64,000 bases of DNA from Sulfurimicrobium sp964384915. GTDB taxonomy: Bacteria; Pseudomonadota; Gammaproteobacteria; Burkholderiales; Sulfuricellaceae. The notes beneath the pieces were generated by a model. That model was not told where the DNA came from. It ran no database searches and was given only the letters and a program-made list of their open reading frames with translations. Shown here in pieces: positions 25,085-34,617 of the stretch; positions within the stretch are counted from its first letter, which is position 1; each line of letters starts with the position of its first letter. The stretch is taken from NCBI GenBank assembly GCA_964384915.1, contig CAYLMA010000015.1, positions 1 through 64,000 of the forward strand. Reading direction: 5' to 3'. A program made the position numbers and the translations under genes.

Positions 25085-26365
25085 CTAGAGCCTCCAGACA
25101 CTGAGGCCCGCCTGGCGAAGTGCCACGTGGTCAAACTGGGATTTTACGTCAATAAAACAGCCGTTTCCGGCCACCTTCGAATGAAAATCACTCAAGGGCC
25201 TGGCAAGAAGTTCGCTGTGGGAAACCGCGGCGATAATTGCATCCGCCTGCGGGAGGCTCTCCCACGACTCAAGCTCCAGCCCATATTCATGACGGGCTTC
25301 TTTGGCGTCGGCTACGGGGTCGTGGACATGAACTTCAATCCCATATTCCTGGAGCTCATGAATCAGATCGGCAACTTTGGAGTTTCTCAGGTCAGGGCAG
25401 TTTTCCTTGAAGGTCAGACCGAGGACGTTGACCTTTGCCCCCCTTACATGGAAGCCGGCTTTAATGATCTGTTTTACCGTTTGTTCCGCGACAAATTTGG
25501 CCATGCTGTCGTTGATGCGGCGGCCCGCCAGAATTACCTGGGGGATGTAACCGATCATCTCAGCCTTATGGGTGAGATAGTAGGGGTCCACGCCGATACA
25601 GTGCCCCCCTACCAAGCCGGGGCGGAAGGGAAGAAAGTTCCATTTGGTGCCGGCAGCCTGCAACACCTCCAGGGTGTCAATGCCCAGTTTGTCGAATATG
25701 ATGGCCAATTCGTTCATCAAGGCGATGTTCAGATCGCGCTGGGTATTTTCGATCACTTTGGCGGCCTCGGCGACCTTGATGCTGGATGCGCGGTGCACGC
25801 CGGCGGTGATGATGGTTTCGTACAGTTTTGCCACTTTATCCAAAGTGTCCGCGTCATCGCCTGACACAACTTTTAGAATGGTCGTTAGGGTATGTTCTTT
25901 ATCGCCAGGGTTGATGCGTTCGGGTGAAAAGCCAACGTGGAAATCTTTTTTCCATTTCATGCCGGAATGTTTTTCCAGAATCGGAATGCAGACTTCTTCA
26001 GTTGCCCCGGGGTAAACCGTGGATTCATAGGTAACGATGGCCCCGCGCTTCATATGTTTTCCGACTGTTTCGCTGGCGCCGACGAGGGGCGTGAAATCGG
26101 GCTGATGAGCGATATCTACTGGGGTGGGAACCGCAACCACGATATGATCGGCGAGGGCTAGTTCGGCTGGATCGGTGGTGACTGTGAGGTGGCTGGCCGC
26201 CTGTAGGTCTGCGGTCGAAACTTCTCCCGTCGGGTCAACGCAGCGCTTATAATTTTCGACTTTATTATGGGACAAGTCATAGCCGATGGTCCGCTGTTTT
26301 TTCCCAAACTCAACGGCCAAGGGCAAACCCACATATCCGAGTCCCACCACGGCGATGACGTTCAT
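25085..26365 (-). CDS. UDP-N-acetylhexosamine 6-dehydrogenase, TviB/WbpO type
   Basis: NAD-dependent enzyme that oxidises C6 of a UDP-HexNAc to the uronic acid. 426 residues: N-terminal motif VVGLGYVGLPLAVEFGK, the central helix with EAAKVIENTQRDLNIALMNELA and the catalytic Cys256 in LVGGHCIGVDPYYLTHKAE, then a C-terminal domain with LGLTFKENCPDLRNSKV. The pattern is closer to TviB/WbpO than to UDP-glucose dehydrogenase. First gene of a two-gene unit with the epimerase. Its start is 192 bp from the divergent protease gene; that gap holds both promoters, with no clear sigma-54 site seen. Confidence 0.92.
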   Translation of the reverse strand: MNVIAVVGLGYVGLPLAVEFGKKQRTIGYDLSHNKVENYKRCVDPTGEVSTADLQAASHLTVTTDPAELALADHIVVAVPTPVDIAHQPDFTPLVGASETVGKHMKRGAIVTYESTVYPGATEEVCIPILEKHSGMKWKKDFHVGFSPERINPGDKEHTLTTILKVVSGDDADTLDKVAKLYETIITAGVHRASSIKVAEAAKVIENTQRDLNIALMNELAIIFDKLGIDTLEVLQAAGTKWNFLPFRPGLVGGHCIGVDPYYLTHKAEMIGYIPQVILAGRRINDSMAKFVAEQTVKQIIKAGFHVRGAKVNVLGLTFKENCPDLRNSKVADLIHELQEYGIEVHVHDPVADAKEARHEYGLELESWESLPQADAIIAAVSHSELLARPLSDFHSKVAGNGCFIDVKSQFDHVALRQAGLSVWRL

Positions 26366-26557
26366 AATAAATATTCCCTACTTTTTATCATAAAAATTTA
26401 ATCTAACAGATATCCCAACAAGCTTCAATCCTAGGCCCCTGCTATATTTAGTTGCTTGTTCGGAATGAGGTCGCACCTGATATATGGATTATACTAACAT
26501 CATTAATTGTGCAGGCTATCCAGCCTGATTTCATCCGAAACATGCATGGAGGTGCTC

Positions 26558-27373
26558 ATGAATATCAAGGTGCCGTTGAATGCCCGAGGTGACTTATTGC
26601 CGAATTTCATTATTTTCGTAAAAAGTATTTTCATTCTGTGTGTGGGGTATTCTTTTTCTAGCCCGCTTGGGGCGGATGATCTCTCCAAAACGATTCAAAT
26701 CGTCAAGCCATCTATCGTTGGAATAGGTAGTTTCCAAAAAATCCGCAGCCCTTCCTTGAGTTTTTTGGGTACGGGCTTTGCCGTAGGTGATGGTTCTTAT
26801 GTGGTCACCAATGACCATGTAATTCCAAAGTTAATGGATGTCGATGGAAAGGAATCTCTTGTCGTTATCGCGGCAACAGGCGGCAAGGAACCGGAGCTTA
26901 GGGCTGCAATCCGGGTCGCCCTTGACAAGGAACACGACCTTGCACTGCTCAAAATCAGCGGCGCAGCCCTTCCGGCGTTGGAACTCGGGGACTCCGGCAC
27001 GGCTCGAGAAGGCCAGGCATTTGCCTTTACCGGATTTCCTATTGGCATGATCCTTGGATTCTATCCTGTGACCCATCGCGGGATGCTCTCTTCGATTACT
27101 CCTGTTGTCTTGCCGGCGTCAAATTCAAAACAATTGGACGTGAAAAAGCTGGCGCAACTTCAAAAATCTGCTTATACCGTGTTCCAGCTTGATGGAACGG
27201 CCTATCCTGGCAGCAGTGGCAGCCCTGTCTATGATCCGGAAACCGGGGTCGTCTATGGGGTCATCAATATGGTATTTGTAAAAGGGATGAAGGAAAGTGC
27301 TTTAAGCAATCCAAGCGGTATTACTTACGCAATTCCTGGGAATTATGTACGCGATCTGTTGCAGCGGAAATGA
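26558..27373 (+). CDS. Secreted trypsin-like serine protease (HtrA-like)
   Basis: 271 residues. A long hydrophobic segment (about residues 16-36) ending SSPLGA looks like a signal peptide. The catalytic triad of the S1C-type fold is visible: His87 in VTNDHVIP, Asp127 in HDLALLKI and Ser220 in YPGSSGSPVYDP. There is no PDZ domain, unlike DegP. I choose the ATG at 26558 because GGAGG lies five bases before it; in-frame starts at 26507 and 26546 lack a good site. It sits between the nucleotide-sugar genes and the XrtA-type sugar transferase, a position where similar proteases occur in other exopolysaccharide loci. Substrate unknown. Confidence 0.87.
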   Translation: MNIKVPLNARGDLLPNFIIFVKSIFILCVGYSFSSPLGADDLSKTIQIVKPSIVGIGSFQKIRSPSLSFLGTGFAVGDGSYVVTNDHVIPKLMDVDGKESLVVIAATGGKEPELRAAIRVALDKEHDLALLKISGAALPALELGDSGTAREGQAFAFTGFPIGMILGFYPVTHRGMLSSITPVVLPASNSKQLDVKKLAQLQKSAYTVFQLDGTAYPGSSGSPVYDPETGVVYGVINMVFVKGMKESALSNPSGITYAIPGNYVRDLLQRK

Positions 27374-27535
27374 CCTTAACTGAACAATATTCGCCAGGCT
27401 TGGGCGTTGCCTTGAAAACTGTTCGAGGGAGGAATTGCTGGAGTCGCTTTTGTGTCTTTGGCCTGGCACTCAAGTAATTACAAAACAAAGCGTCATAAAT
27501 ATATGAATACATACTTGCTTTGAGTTGCAGGGGGT

Positions 27536-27553
27536 CCCGTCAATATCTCGACA
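27536..27553 (-). promoter_or_regulatory. Degenerate PrsR-box-like palindrome upstream of the sugar transferase operon
   Basis: Read on the minus strand it begins TGTCGA and continues GATATTGACGG, so one half-site is exact and the other (TTGAC instead of TTACA, one base closer) is only similar. It is 86 bp upstream of the sigma-54-type promoter at 27639. The rest of the 414-bp gap 27374-27787 shows no gene. Confidence 0.3.
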
Positions 27554-27638
27554 CCATTGTCAAGAGTTCAGCTTTGATCTCAGCAATGGCTGCCATCTTA
27601 GCCAAATTTAACCACAACAAATCAACCTGCTATTATTT

Positions 27639-27654
27639 TGGCATATTCCTTGCT
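27639..27654 (+). promoter_or_regulatory. Sigma-54-type promoter upstream of the sugar transferase-prsK-prsR operon
   Basis: TGGCAT-N5-TTGCT, ten of eleven consensus positions with exact GG-N10-GC spacing; 133 bp before the ATG at 27788. As prsR encodes a sigma-54 activator in the same operon, autoregulation is possible. Confidence 0.6.
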
Positions 27655-27787
27655 GCTGCTAAGGCTGACATCAAAACTGTCTTATGCTAAGGAAGCCTGC
27701 ATGGCCCTCATGGATGCCATATGAATGGTGCGTGTCACGGTTTCTTGCCGGATAGCATTGAACTTAAAAAATTGCGAGGAACAGGTA

Positions 27788-29185
27788 ATGTTTCGTATTT
27801 CCAATCATTACGTCTCAATCACAGGCATCATTCTTTTTTTGATTGAGGTGCTCATCCTGGTGGCTTCTGTCTACTTGGGTGCTGCAATCCGTTTCTTAAG
27901 CGCTACGCAACTTTTTTCCTCCCCGTTCGCAGATCTATTCCCGGAGGCAGGCGCTTTTGCATTCGTGATGGTGTTTAGCATGACTGCACTTGGGATGTAT
28001 CAACTGGATTACAGGGAGGATTTCAGGGGCACTTTGCGACGTCTCATGCCCGCATTTGCTTTGGGATTCGGCCTCATTACCCTGGTTTTTTATTGGGCGC
28101 CTGATCTATATATCGGTCGGGGTATTTTGGGGATCGTACTGTTAATTGCCGCCTCAGGTATCTTTTTGACACGGATCATTTTTTTCAGGTGGTCCGATCT
28201 AAGCCTCCTGGCACCGCAGATTATGATTTTGGGTGTTGGCGAGGTGGCCAAGGAATGTGGCGAGCTTGCCGAAAACAACTCCGGTCATCATAAATTCAAT
28301 ATCGTTGGCTTTGTTCCTGTGCCTGATGAAGAAAGCCTGGTGCCTTCTTCATTCGTTTTGCCGGTAAGTGGGTCGCTCACTGCCATGGCAAAAAAGTACA
28401 ACGTGAACGAGATTGTTGTTGCGGTTCAGAACCGGCGCAGTGGAAGCTTTCCCATTCAGGAGCTTTTGGAGTGCAAGCTGAATGGGATTAAGGTGAGCGA
28501 TGCGGCGACCTTTTTTGAACGTGAGATGTGCCAGATCCGTGTGGACTCGCTCCAGCCAAGCTGGCTGGTGTTTGGGGGAGGGTTTGACCAGAGTCCTTTG
28601 CGATCCGGCATCAAAAGGAGCTTCGATGTGATCGCAAGCGTGATACTTATGATTGCCATGTTCCCCATCATGATAATTACTGCCCTGTGCATTTTTATTG
28701 AAGATCGCAGGCCTATCCATTATAGGCAGGAAAGGGTGGGCAAGGATGGCCGCCCTTTTATGGTATTGAAGTTCCGCAGCATGCGAAACAATGCGGAGAA
28801 GGCAGGAAAGCCGCAATGGGCAGCTGAAAACGATCCGCGCACGACGAAGGTGGGGCGGATCATTCGTAAACTGAGAATTGACGAGTTGCCGCAAATTCTT
28901 AATGTCCTCAAGGGGGAAATGAGTTTTGTCGGGCCTCGACCGGAAAGGCCCTATTTTGTGAAACAACTCTGCGAGCAAATACCCTATTACAACGTCAGGC
29001 ACAGCATCAAGCCGGGAATCACCGGCTGGGCCCAGGTGCGTTATCAATATGGCGCATCGGTTGAGGATGCCCTGCAAAAGCTCCAATACGACCTGTACTA
29101 TGTTAAAAACAACAGCCTGTTCCTGGATATAATTATTTTGATTGATACAGTTCAGGTCGTCCTGTTTGGCAAGGGCGGGAGATGA
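27788..29185 (+). CDS. XrtA/PEP-CTERM-type polyprenyl-phosphate sugar transferase (EpsB family)
   Basis: Inner-membrane enzyme that puts the first sugar phosphate onto undecaprenyl phosphate to begin repeat-unit synthesis. 465 residues: four to five N-terminal membrane helices (about 10-125), a Rossmann-like CoA-binding-type domain with MILGVGEVAKECGEL, another membrane helix (about 285-305), and the catalytic bacterial sugar transferase domain with RQERVGKDGRPFMVLKFRSM, RKLRIDELPQILNVLKGEMSFVGPRPE and ITGWAQVRY. The start MFRISNHYVSITG at 27788 has GAGG upstream; the frame is open for 21 codons before it. It heads the prsK-prsR operon, as often found in XrtA genomes. Confidence 0.93.
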   Translation: MFRISNHYVSITGIILFLIEVLILVASVYLGAAIRFLSATQLFSSPFADLFPEAGAFAFVMVFSMTALGMYQLDYREDFRGTLRRLMPAFALGFGLITLVFYWAPDLYIGRGILGIVLLIAASGIFLTRIIFFRWSDLSLLAPQIMILGVGEVAKECGELAENNSGHHKFNIVGFVPVPDEESLVPSSFVLPVSGSLTAMAKKYNVNEIVVAVQNRRSGSFPIQELLECKLNGIKVSDAATFFEREMCQIRVDSLQPSWLVFGGGFDQSPLRSGIKRSFDVIASVILMIAMFPIMIITALCIFIEDRRPIHYRQERVGKDGRPFMVLKFRSMRNNAEKAGKPQWAAENDPRTTKVGRIIRKLRIDELPQILNVLKGEMSFVGPRPERPYFVKQLCEQIPYYNVRHSIKPGITGWAQVRYQYGASVEDALQKLQYDLYYVKNNSLFLDIIILIDTVQVVLFGKGGR

Positions 29186-29204
29186 TTTCGGAACGCGGTT
29201 TTCC

Positions 29205-31283
29205 ATGTTGACAAGCATTGCGGTATATAGCTACGCCATTGCATCTGTGGCGTTCCTTTTGTTGAGCTTACTCATGCTGACCAGTTGGCGTGGTCGCCTG
29301 CATGGAATAATACTGACGGCCGCCTGCCTGCTTACAGCGCTTTGGGCGGCGACAATTGCCTATCAGCTTGCTTGGGGGCGTCCTTTAACTTTCCTGGCAG
29401 ATATCCTGGAGGTCTTTCGAAACGCGGGCTGGTCTTTTTTCCTGCTCATGCTGCTGGGACCCTTTCAGAAGAAGGACGCTTTCGTTTCTGTCAAGCTCCG
29501 GCCATTTGTGACGGGTATAGCGGCTTTTTACCTTTTGCTTTTGTTGGCTACCGTTTACATCCATTTGGGTGACAAACCTCCTCAAGGCGCGGCCGCTTTT
29601 ATGACGGGCATCATCGGGCGCGTGGCTATGGCGGTCATGGGCATGATCCTGGTGGAACAGCTCTACCGGAATACCCCTGCCAAGCAGCGCTGGGGAATAA
29701 AATACGTCTGCCTGGGGATTGGCGGAGTGTTCGCTTACGATTTTTACCTATACAGCGACGCAATGTTGTTCAGACACGTGAATTCTGAAATCTGGGCCGC
29801 GCGAGGGATTGTCAATGCCCTGATCGTTCCGCTTATCGCTGTGTCTGCCTCCCGCAGCCCCCAATGGTCATTGGGGATTTCAGTGTCCCGCCGCATCCTG
29901 TTTCATTCCGCGGCGCTATTCGGTGCCGCCCTCTACTTGCTGGCCATGGCTGCTGCCGGCTACTACCTGCGCATTTTTGGAGGGAACTGGGGAACAGTCT
30001 TGCAGGCGGTATTCTTGTTTGGCGCCGTGATTTTGCTGATGGGGGTGCTTTTCTCCGGTACTTTGCGTGCCTGGCTCAAGGTGTTCATCAGCAAGCATTT
30101 TTATAATTACAACTACGATTATCGGGAGGAGTGGCTGCGCTTTACCCGTACCCTCTCCGAAGCCGGGCATGGCTTGGAAGAGCGCACTATCCAGGCTGTA
30201 GGCGAGTTGGTGGAAAGCCCGGGAGGCGCTTTATGGATAAGCCGGGAGTCCGGCAACTGCGAACTTGTGGCGCACTGGAATATGCCTTTGGCGAACGGCT
30301 CCGAGCCGGAAAATAGCGGTTTTTGCCAGTTTCTGGAAAATAAGCAGTGGGTAATCGATTTGCAGGAATATGACTCAAATCCCGAGAAATATGGTGCCAT
30401 TGCCATGCCGCAATGGCTGCGCTCCATTCCCAAGGCCTGGCTGGTGGTTCCGCTGATTCAGCAGCGGAAATTATTTGGCTTTGTGGTGCTGGCGCAGCCC
30501 AGAAGCAGAATCAGGTTAAACTGGGAAGTAAACGACCTGCTCAAAATCGCCGGCAACCAGGCAGCAAGTTACCTTGCGCAACAGGAAGCAGCCAATGCGC
30601 TTATGGTGGCGCGTCAGTTCGAATCTTTTAATCGCATGTCCACTTTTGTGGTGCACGACCTCAAAAACCTGGTTTCCCAATTGTCGCTCATGCTATCCAA
30701 TGCCGAAAAACACAAGAACAATCCCGAGTTTCAAAAAGACATGCTCGACACGGTGGATCTCTCCATCCAGAAAATGAAGTTGCTCCTGCAGCGATTGAGC
30801 AGCGGTGCTTCCATTGAAAAACCGGCACCGCTGGTTATCGACCAGCTGTTGCAGCAGGCGGTGGCAGTCAAATCCGCAGTAGAGCCGAAGCCAGTGCTGG
30901 AGATAGTGGAAGCCGGCCTGTCGGTATTGGCCAACTGGGCTCGTCTCGAACGGGTAATCGGGCATCTCATTCAGAATGCGATAGAAGCCACTCCCCGAGA
31001 CGGGCAAGTACGGGTGTGCCTGACCAAGGAGAATGGCGCCGCGATTATCGAGATTCAGGATACGGGGAGAGGCATGAGCGAATCGTTTATCCGCGAGCGC
31101 TTGTTCAAGCCTTTTGAATCCACAAAGTCAGCAGGCATGGGGGTTGGCGTGTTTGAGAGCAGGGAATACGTCCATGAACTTGGCGGGCAACTTCAGGTCA
31201 GCAGCGACCCGTCAAGCGGCACAACCTTCCGCATGAGCTTGCCGCTTTATAATCAGAATCATGTCGTCGAGAATGCCGCATAA
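29205..31283 (+). CDS. prsK: XrtA/PEP-CTERM system histidine kinase PrsK
   Basis: Membrane sensor kinase of 692 residues. The N-terminal third has about eight to nine membrane helices (residues 5-300) with little periplasmic sequence. Then comes a GAF-like domain (about 330-460) and a kinase core with phospho-acceptor His484 in FVVHDLKNLVSQLSLMLSNA, the N box LIQNAIEATPRDG and G boxes DTGRGMSE and SAGMGVGVFES. The layout matches PrsK, which pairs with PrsR in exosortase-encoding bacteria. Start MLTSIAVYSYAIASV at 29205, 19 bp after the sugar transferase stop. The stop overlaps the possible earlier start of prsR. Confidence 0.93.
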   Translation: MLTSIAVYSYAIASVAFLLLSLLMLTSWRGRLHGIILTAACLLTALWAATIAYQLAWGRPLTFLADILEVFRNAGWSFFLLMLLGPFQKKDAFVSVKLRPFVTGIAAFYLLLLLATVYIHLGDKPPQGAAAFMTGIIGRVAMAVMGMILVEQLYRNTPAKQRWGIKYVCLGIGGVFAYDFYLYSDAMLFRHVNSEIWAARGIVNALIVPLIAVSASRSPQWSLGISVSRRILFHSAALFGAALYLLAMAAAGYYLRIFGGNWGTVLQAVFLFGAVILLMGVLFSGTLRAWLKVFISKHFYNYNYDYREEWLRFTRTLSEAGHGLEERTIQAVGELVESPGGALWISRESGNCELVAHWNMPLANGSEPENSGFCQFLENKQWVIDLQEYDSNPEKYGAIAMPQWLRSIPKAWLVVPLIQQRKLFGFVVLAQPRSRIRLNWEVNDLLKIAGNQAASYLAQQEAANALMVARQFESFNRMSTFVVHDLKNLVSQLSLMLSNAEKHKNNPEFQKDMLDTVDLSIQKMKLLLQRLSSGASIEKPAPLVIDQLLQQAVAVKSAVEPKPVLEIVEAGLSVLANWARLERVIGHLIQNAIEATPRDGQVRVCLTKENGAAIIEIQDTGRGMSESFIRERLFKPFESTKSAGMGVGVFESREYVHELGGQLQVSSDPSSGTTFRMSLPLYNQNHVVENAA

Positions 31284-31299
31284 GGGCAAGAGGAAAGAA

Positions 31300-32652
31300 G
31301 TGAGTCAAAGCAAAAAACACCTGTTGATAATCGAAGACGACCCCGGACTGCAAAAACAGCTGCGCTGGAGTTTTGACGCATACGAAGTGTTGGTGGCAGG
31401 CGATCGTGAAAGCGCGCTCGCGCAGGTTCGGCGCTACGAACCTGCGGTAGTCACCATGGATCTTGGGCTTCCCCCAGACCCGGATGGCGCCTCCGAGGGC
31501 TTGGCCACCCTGAAGCAGATACTTGAACTCGCGCCGGATACCAAAGTGATCGTCCTTACGGGTAACCAGGATCATGGCAATGCGGTGAAAGCCATCGGTA
31601 TGGGCGCTTACGATTTCCATCAAAAGCCTTTCGAACCTGAATTGCTTGGCCTGGTGATCGAGAGGGCATTCTATTTACACGCACTGCAGCAGGAGAATCG
31701 AAGTCTACTGAAAACCCAGGCGGATTCCCCCCTTTCCGGCATTATCAGCAGGGACCCCGGTTTGCTTAAGGTGTGCCGCAGCGTAGAGAAAGTGGCCCCT
31801 TCGGATGCCACAGTCATGCTGCTGGGCGACAGCGGGACGGGCAAGGAGTTGCTGGCGAAAGCCCTGCACCAGTTGAGCGCCAGGCAGGGGAAGCGCTTCA
31901 TGGCCATCAACTGCGCGGCGATTCCGGAAAACCTGCTGGAAAGCGAGTTGTTCGGCTACGAGAAGGGCGCCTTTACCGGGGCGGCCAAGCAGACCCTGGG
32001 CAAAATCGAACTCGCCAATGGAGGCACTTTTTTCCTGGATGAGGTGGGGGATCTGCCCATGTCCCTGCAGGCGAAACTCCTGCGTTTCCTGCAGGAAAGG
32101 GTGATCGAAAGAATCGGGGGGAGAGACGAGATTCCCGTGGACGTTCGTATTGTCTGCGCAACGCATCAGAATCTTAAGGAACTGATCGTGGCCGGGCGAT
32201 TCCGGGAAGATCTCTATTACCGGCTGAGCGAAATCGTGGTTACGATCCCGCCGTTACGAGACCGGGTGGGTGACGCTGCGCTGCTGGCGCATCACTTCAA
32301 GAACAAGTTCAGTGCCCATGAGGGGCGTTCCTTGCTGAATTTCAGCGAGGAGGCGCTAGCCGCGATAGAAAACCATCCATGGCCGGGAAATGTACGGGAA
32401 TTGGAAAACTGCATCAAGCGTGCCGTCATTATGGCGGACGGCCCCCAAATTACTGCGGATGATCTTGGATTGCAGGCTTCCACTGTTGCAGAAGAACCTA
32501 TCAATCTGCGCCAGGTACGTGAGGATGCCGAATACAAGGCCTTGGTTAAAGCGCTGGCGAGAGTGGATGGCAATCTTGTCAAGGCGGCAGAACTGCTCGG
32601 CATCAGCCGGCCCACCATTTATGACCTGATGAGCCGTCATGGGGTCAAATAG
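31300..32652 (+). CDS. prsR: PEP-CTERM system sigma-54 response regulator PrsR
   Basis: NtrC-type activator of 450 residues. The receiver domain has LLIIEDD and phospho-acceptor Asp54 in VVTMDLGLPPDPDG; the extra residues after this Asp are typical of the family. The AAA+ domain has Walker A GDSGTGKELL, the sigma-54 contact loop GAFTGA in YEKGAFTGAAKQ, Walker B FFLDEVGDLP and an arginine-finger region; a Fis-type helix-turn-helix ends the protein (NLVKAAELLGISRPTIYDLM). I prefer the GTG at 31300, with AGAGGAAAG upstream; an ATG at 31261 overlapping prsK by 23 bases is the alternative. It is the obvious candidate to act at the sigma-54-type promoters in this window. Confidence 0.94.
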   Translation: MSQSKKHLLIIEDDPGLQKQLRWSFDAYEVLVAGDRESALAQVRRYEPAVVTMDLGLPPDPDGASEGLATLKQILELAPDTKVIVLTGNQDHGNAVKAIGMGAYDFHQKPFEPELLGLVIERAFYLHALQQENRSLLKTQADSPLSGIISRDPGLLKVCRSVEKVAPSDATVMLLGDSGTGKELLAKALHQLSARQGKRFMAINCAAIPENLLESELFGYEKGAFTGAAKQTLGKIELANGGTFFLDEVGDLPMSLQAKLLRFLQERVIERIGGRDEIPVDVRIVCATHQNLKELIVAGRFREDLYYRLSEIVVTIPPLRDRVGDAALLAHHFKNKFSAHEGRSLLNFSEEALAAIENHPWPGNVRELENCIKRAVIMADGPQITADDLGLQASTVAEEPINLRQVREDAEYKALVKALARVDGNLVKAAELLGISRPTIYDLMSRHGVK

Positions 32653-32752
32653 ACCCTTTCCCCGTGAAGCATCACATTTTCACCTGTTGCAGATCTGGCT
32701 TCAGTGCCTAAAAATAAACGGGCAGTGATGTTTTAAAAATAAGGAAATTAAT

Positions 32753-34594
32753 GTGAGTGGTCTGTGTGGCTGGATCGGCTACGGTGCCGCAGCAGCCGAT
32801 AATTTGCAGTTAGTCGAAAGAATGTCTGGAGCGCTGGCTCGTTTCGACGCCAGCGATATCCAGGCGTTGGCAGGTGGGGGGAGCGCACTGGCGGTCGTCG
32901 CCAATGGCGAGAGCGCGCACGTTTACCAGAGGGAAGGCGTCTTGGCCGCTATATGGGGCCAGGCCAGTTTCAAGGACGCGCGTTTGGCCCATCTGGCGCA
33001 GAAGGAGGGCTTGGCAAAAACCCTGGCTGATGGCTGGCTGGACATGGGAGAGCGGGTTTTTGCGGACCTGTCGGGCGCATTTTCTCTTTGCATCCTGAAT
33101 GAGGCTACGGGCGAGGCCATTCTGGCAATCGACCGCATGGGCATCCACCCGCTTTCCTACCAGGTATCCGGCGATGCCTTTATCTTCGGTTCATCCGCGG
33201 ATGCGCTCGTTCTACACCCGCTGGCAAGGGCTGAAATCGATCCGCAGGAACTTTACAACTACGTCTATTTCCACATGATTCCGGGGGGCGGCACGATTTA
33301 CAGGGGCCAGCAGCGCCTTCTGCCCGGCGAGTATCTCGTCTACAGGAAAGGGGAGGCGGAAACCCGGAGATACTGGGAAATGCAGTTCCTGGAACAGGAA
33401 AAGCTACCCTTTGGCGAACTCAAGCAGGAGTTTTTACGGCTATTGCACTCAAGCGTGCGCGATGCTGCCGGTGGGCAGGAAGTGGGTGCATTTCTCAGCG
33501 GCGGCACGGATAGCTCTACGATCGCGGGAATTTTGGGGGCGGTGGCTAGTGGGCCTGCGCGGACCTACTCCATCGGCTTCGAAGCCGATGGCTATGATGA
33601 GATGGAATATGCCCGCATCGCGGCGAGGCATTTCTCTACCCAGCATCACGAATATTATGTGACTCCGGACGATGTGGTGGCGGCTATTCCTAAGATTGCG
33701 GCGATCTTCGATCAACCCTTCGGTAATGCCTCCGCCGTGCCTGCCTTCTATTGCGCCCGCATGGCGAAGGCAGACGGATTGAGCAGGATACTGGGCGGCG
33801 ACGGGGGCGACGAACTGTTCGGCGGCAACGAGCGCTATGCAAAGCAAACGATTTTTTCCCTTTACGAACGCATTCCATCGGTATTGCGCAGGAGCGTCAT
33901 CGAGCCCGTGGTTTTCAACATGCCCGGTGGCCGGAAGATCCCACTGGTGCGCAAGGCCAAGAGCTACATCGAGCAGGCTTCGGTGCCGATGCCGGCGCGC
34001 CTTGAAACCTATAACCTGCTGGAGCGCTATGGCCATGATCAGGTGTTCACCCGGGAATTTTTGGCGACTGCCGATACAGGACAACCTCTCTTTCGCTTGA
34101 ACGAAACCTATCGCCAGGCCCATGCGCAAAGCTTGATCAACCATATGCTGGCGCTTGATCTGAAGTTCACCCTTGCCGACAACGACTTGCCCAAGGTTGC
34201 AAAGGCATGTGAACTGGCGGGTATGGAGGTGGCTTTCCCGTTTCTTAACGACGAAATGGTGGCCTTTTCCGCACGGCTCGCGCCGGAACTCAAGCTCAAG
34301 GGAACGAAACTGCGCTACTTTTTCAAGGAGGCATTGCGGGGCACTTTGCCGGATGAGATCATTTCCAAGCAAAAACACGGCTTCGGACTGCCTTTCGGTG
34401 TCTGGCTCCAGAATCACAAGCCCTTGCAGGCCTTGGCCGCCGACAGCCTGAATGATCTGAAATTGCGCCACATCGTGCGCGCCGATTTCATCGATAAACT
34501 GCTTGGGCAACATCTGGACGAGCATGCCGGCTATCACGGCACCATGGTCTGGGTGCTGATGATGCTGGAGCAATGGTTCAAGCAGCGCTATTGA
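32753..34594 (+). CDS. Asparagine synthetase B-like amidotransferase of the exopolysaccharide/XrtA locus
   Basis: 613 residues with an N-terminal class II glutaminase-like domain (about 1-220) and a C-terminal synthetase domain with the ATP pyrophosphatase loop FLSGGTDSST (Ser249-Asp253). In sugar loci such proteins are thought to amidate uronic acids or other acceptors rather than aspartate. The reading frame begins GTG AGT GGT CTG TGT, giving MSGLCGW: the cysteine expected to be residue 2 is at residue 5. An ATG two bases earlier is followed at once by a stop. So glutaminase activity would need unusual N-terminal processing or may be lost. It follows prsR by 100 bp on the same strand. Confidence 0.87.
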   Translation: MSGLCGWIGYGAAAADNLQLVERMSGALARFDASDIQALAGGGSALAVVANGESAHVYQREGVLAAIWGQASFKDARLAHLAQKEGLAKTLADGWLDMGERVFADLSGAFSLCILNEATGEAILAIDRMGIHPLSYQVSGDAFIFGSSADALVLHPLARAEIDPQELYNYVYFHMIPGGGTIYRGQQRLLPGEYLVYRKGEAETRRYWEMQFLEQEKLPFGELKQEFLRLLHSSVRDAAGGQEVGAFLSGGTDSSTIAGILGAVASGPARTYSIGFEADGYDEMEYARIAARHFSTQHHEYYVTPDDVVAAIPKIAAIFDQPFGNASAVPAFYCARMAKADGLSRILGGDGGDELFGGNERYAKQTIFSLYERIPSVLRRSVIEPVVFNMPGGRKIPLVRKAKSYIEQASVPMPARLETYNLLERYGHDQVFTREFLATADTGQPLFRLNETYRQAHAQSLINHMLALDLKFTLADNDLPKVAKACELAGMEVAFPFLNDEMVAFSARLAPELKLKGTKLRYFFKEALRGTLPDEIISKQKHGFGLPFGVWLQNHKPLQALAADSLNDLKLRHIVRADFIDKLLGQHLDEHAGYHGTMVWVLMMLEQWFKQRY

Positions 34595-34617
34595 TCCGGC
34601 ACATTTTATTCCGGACT

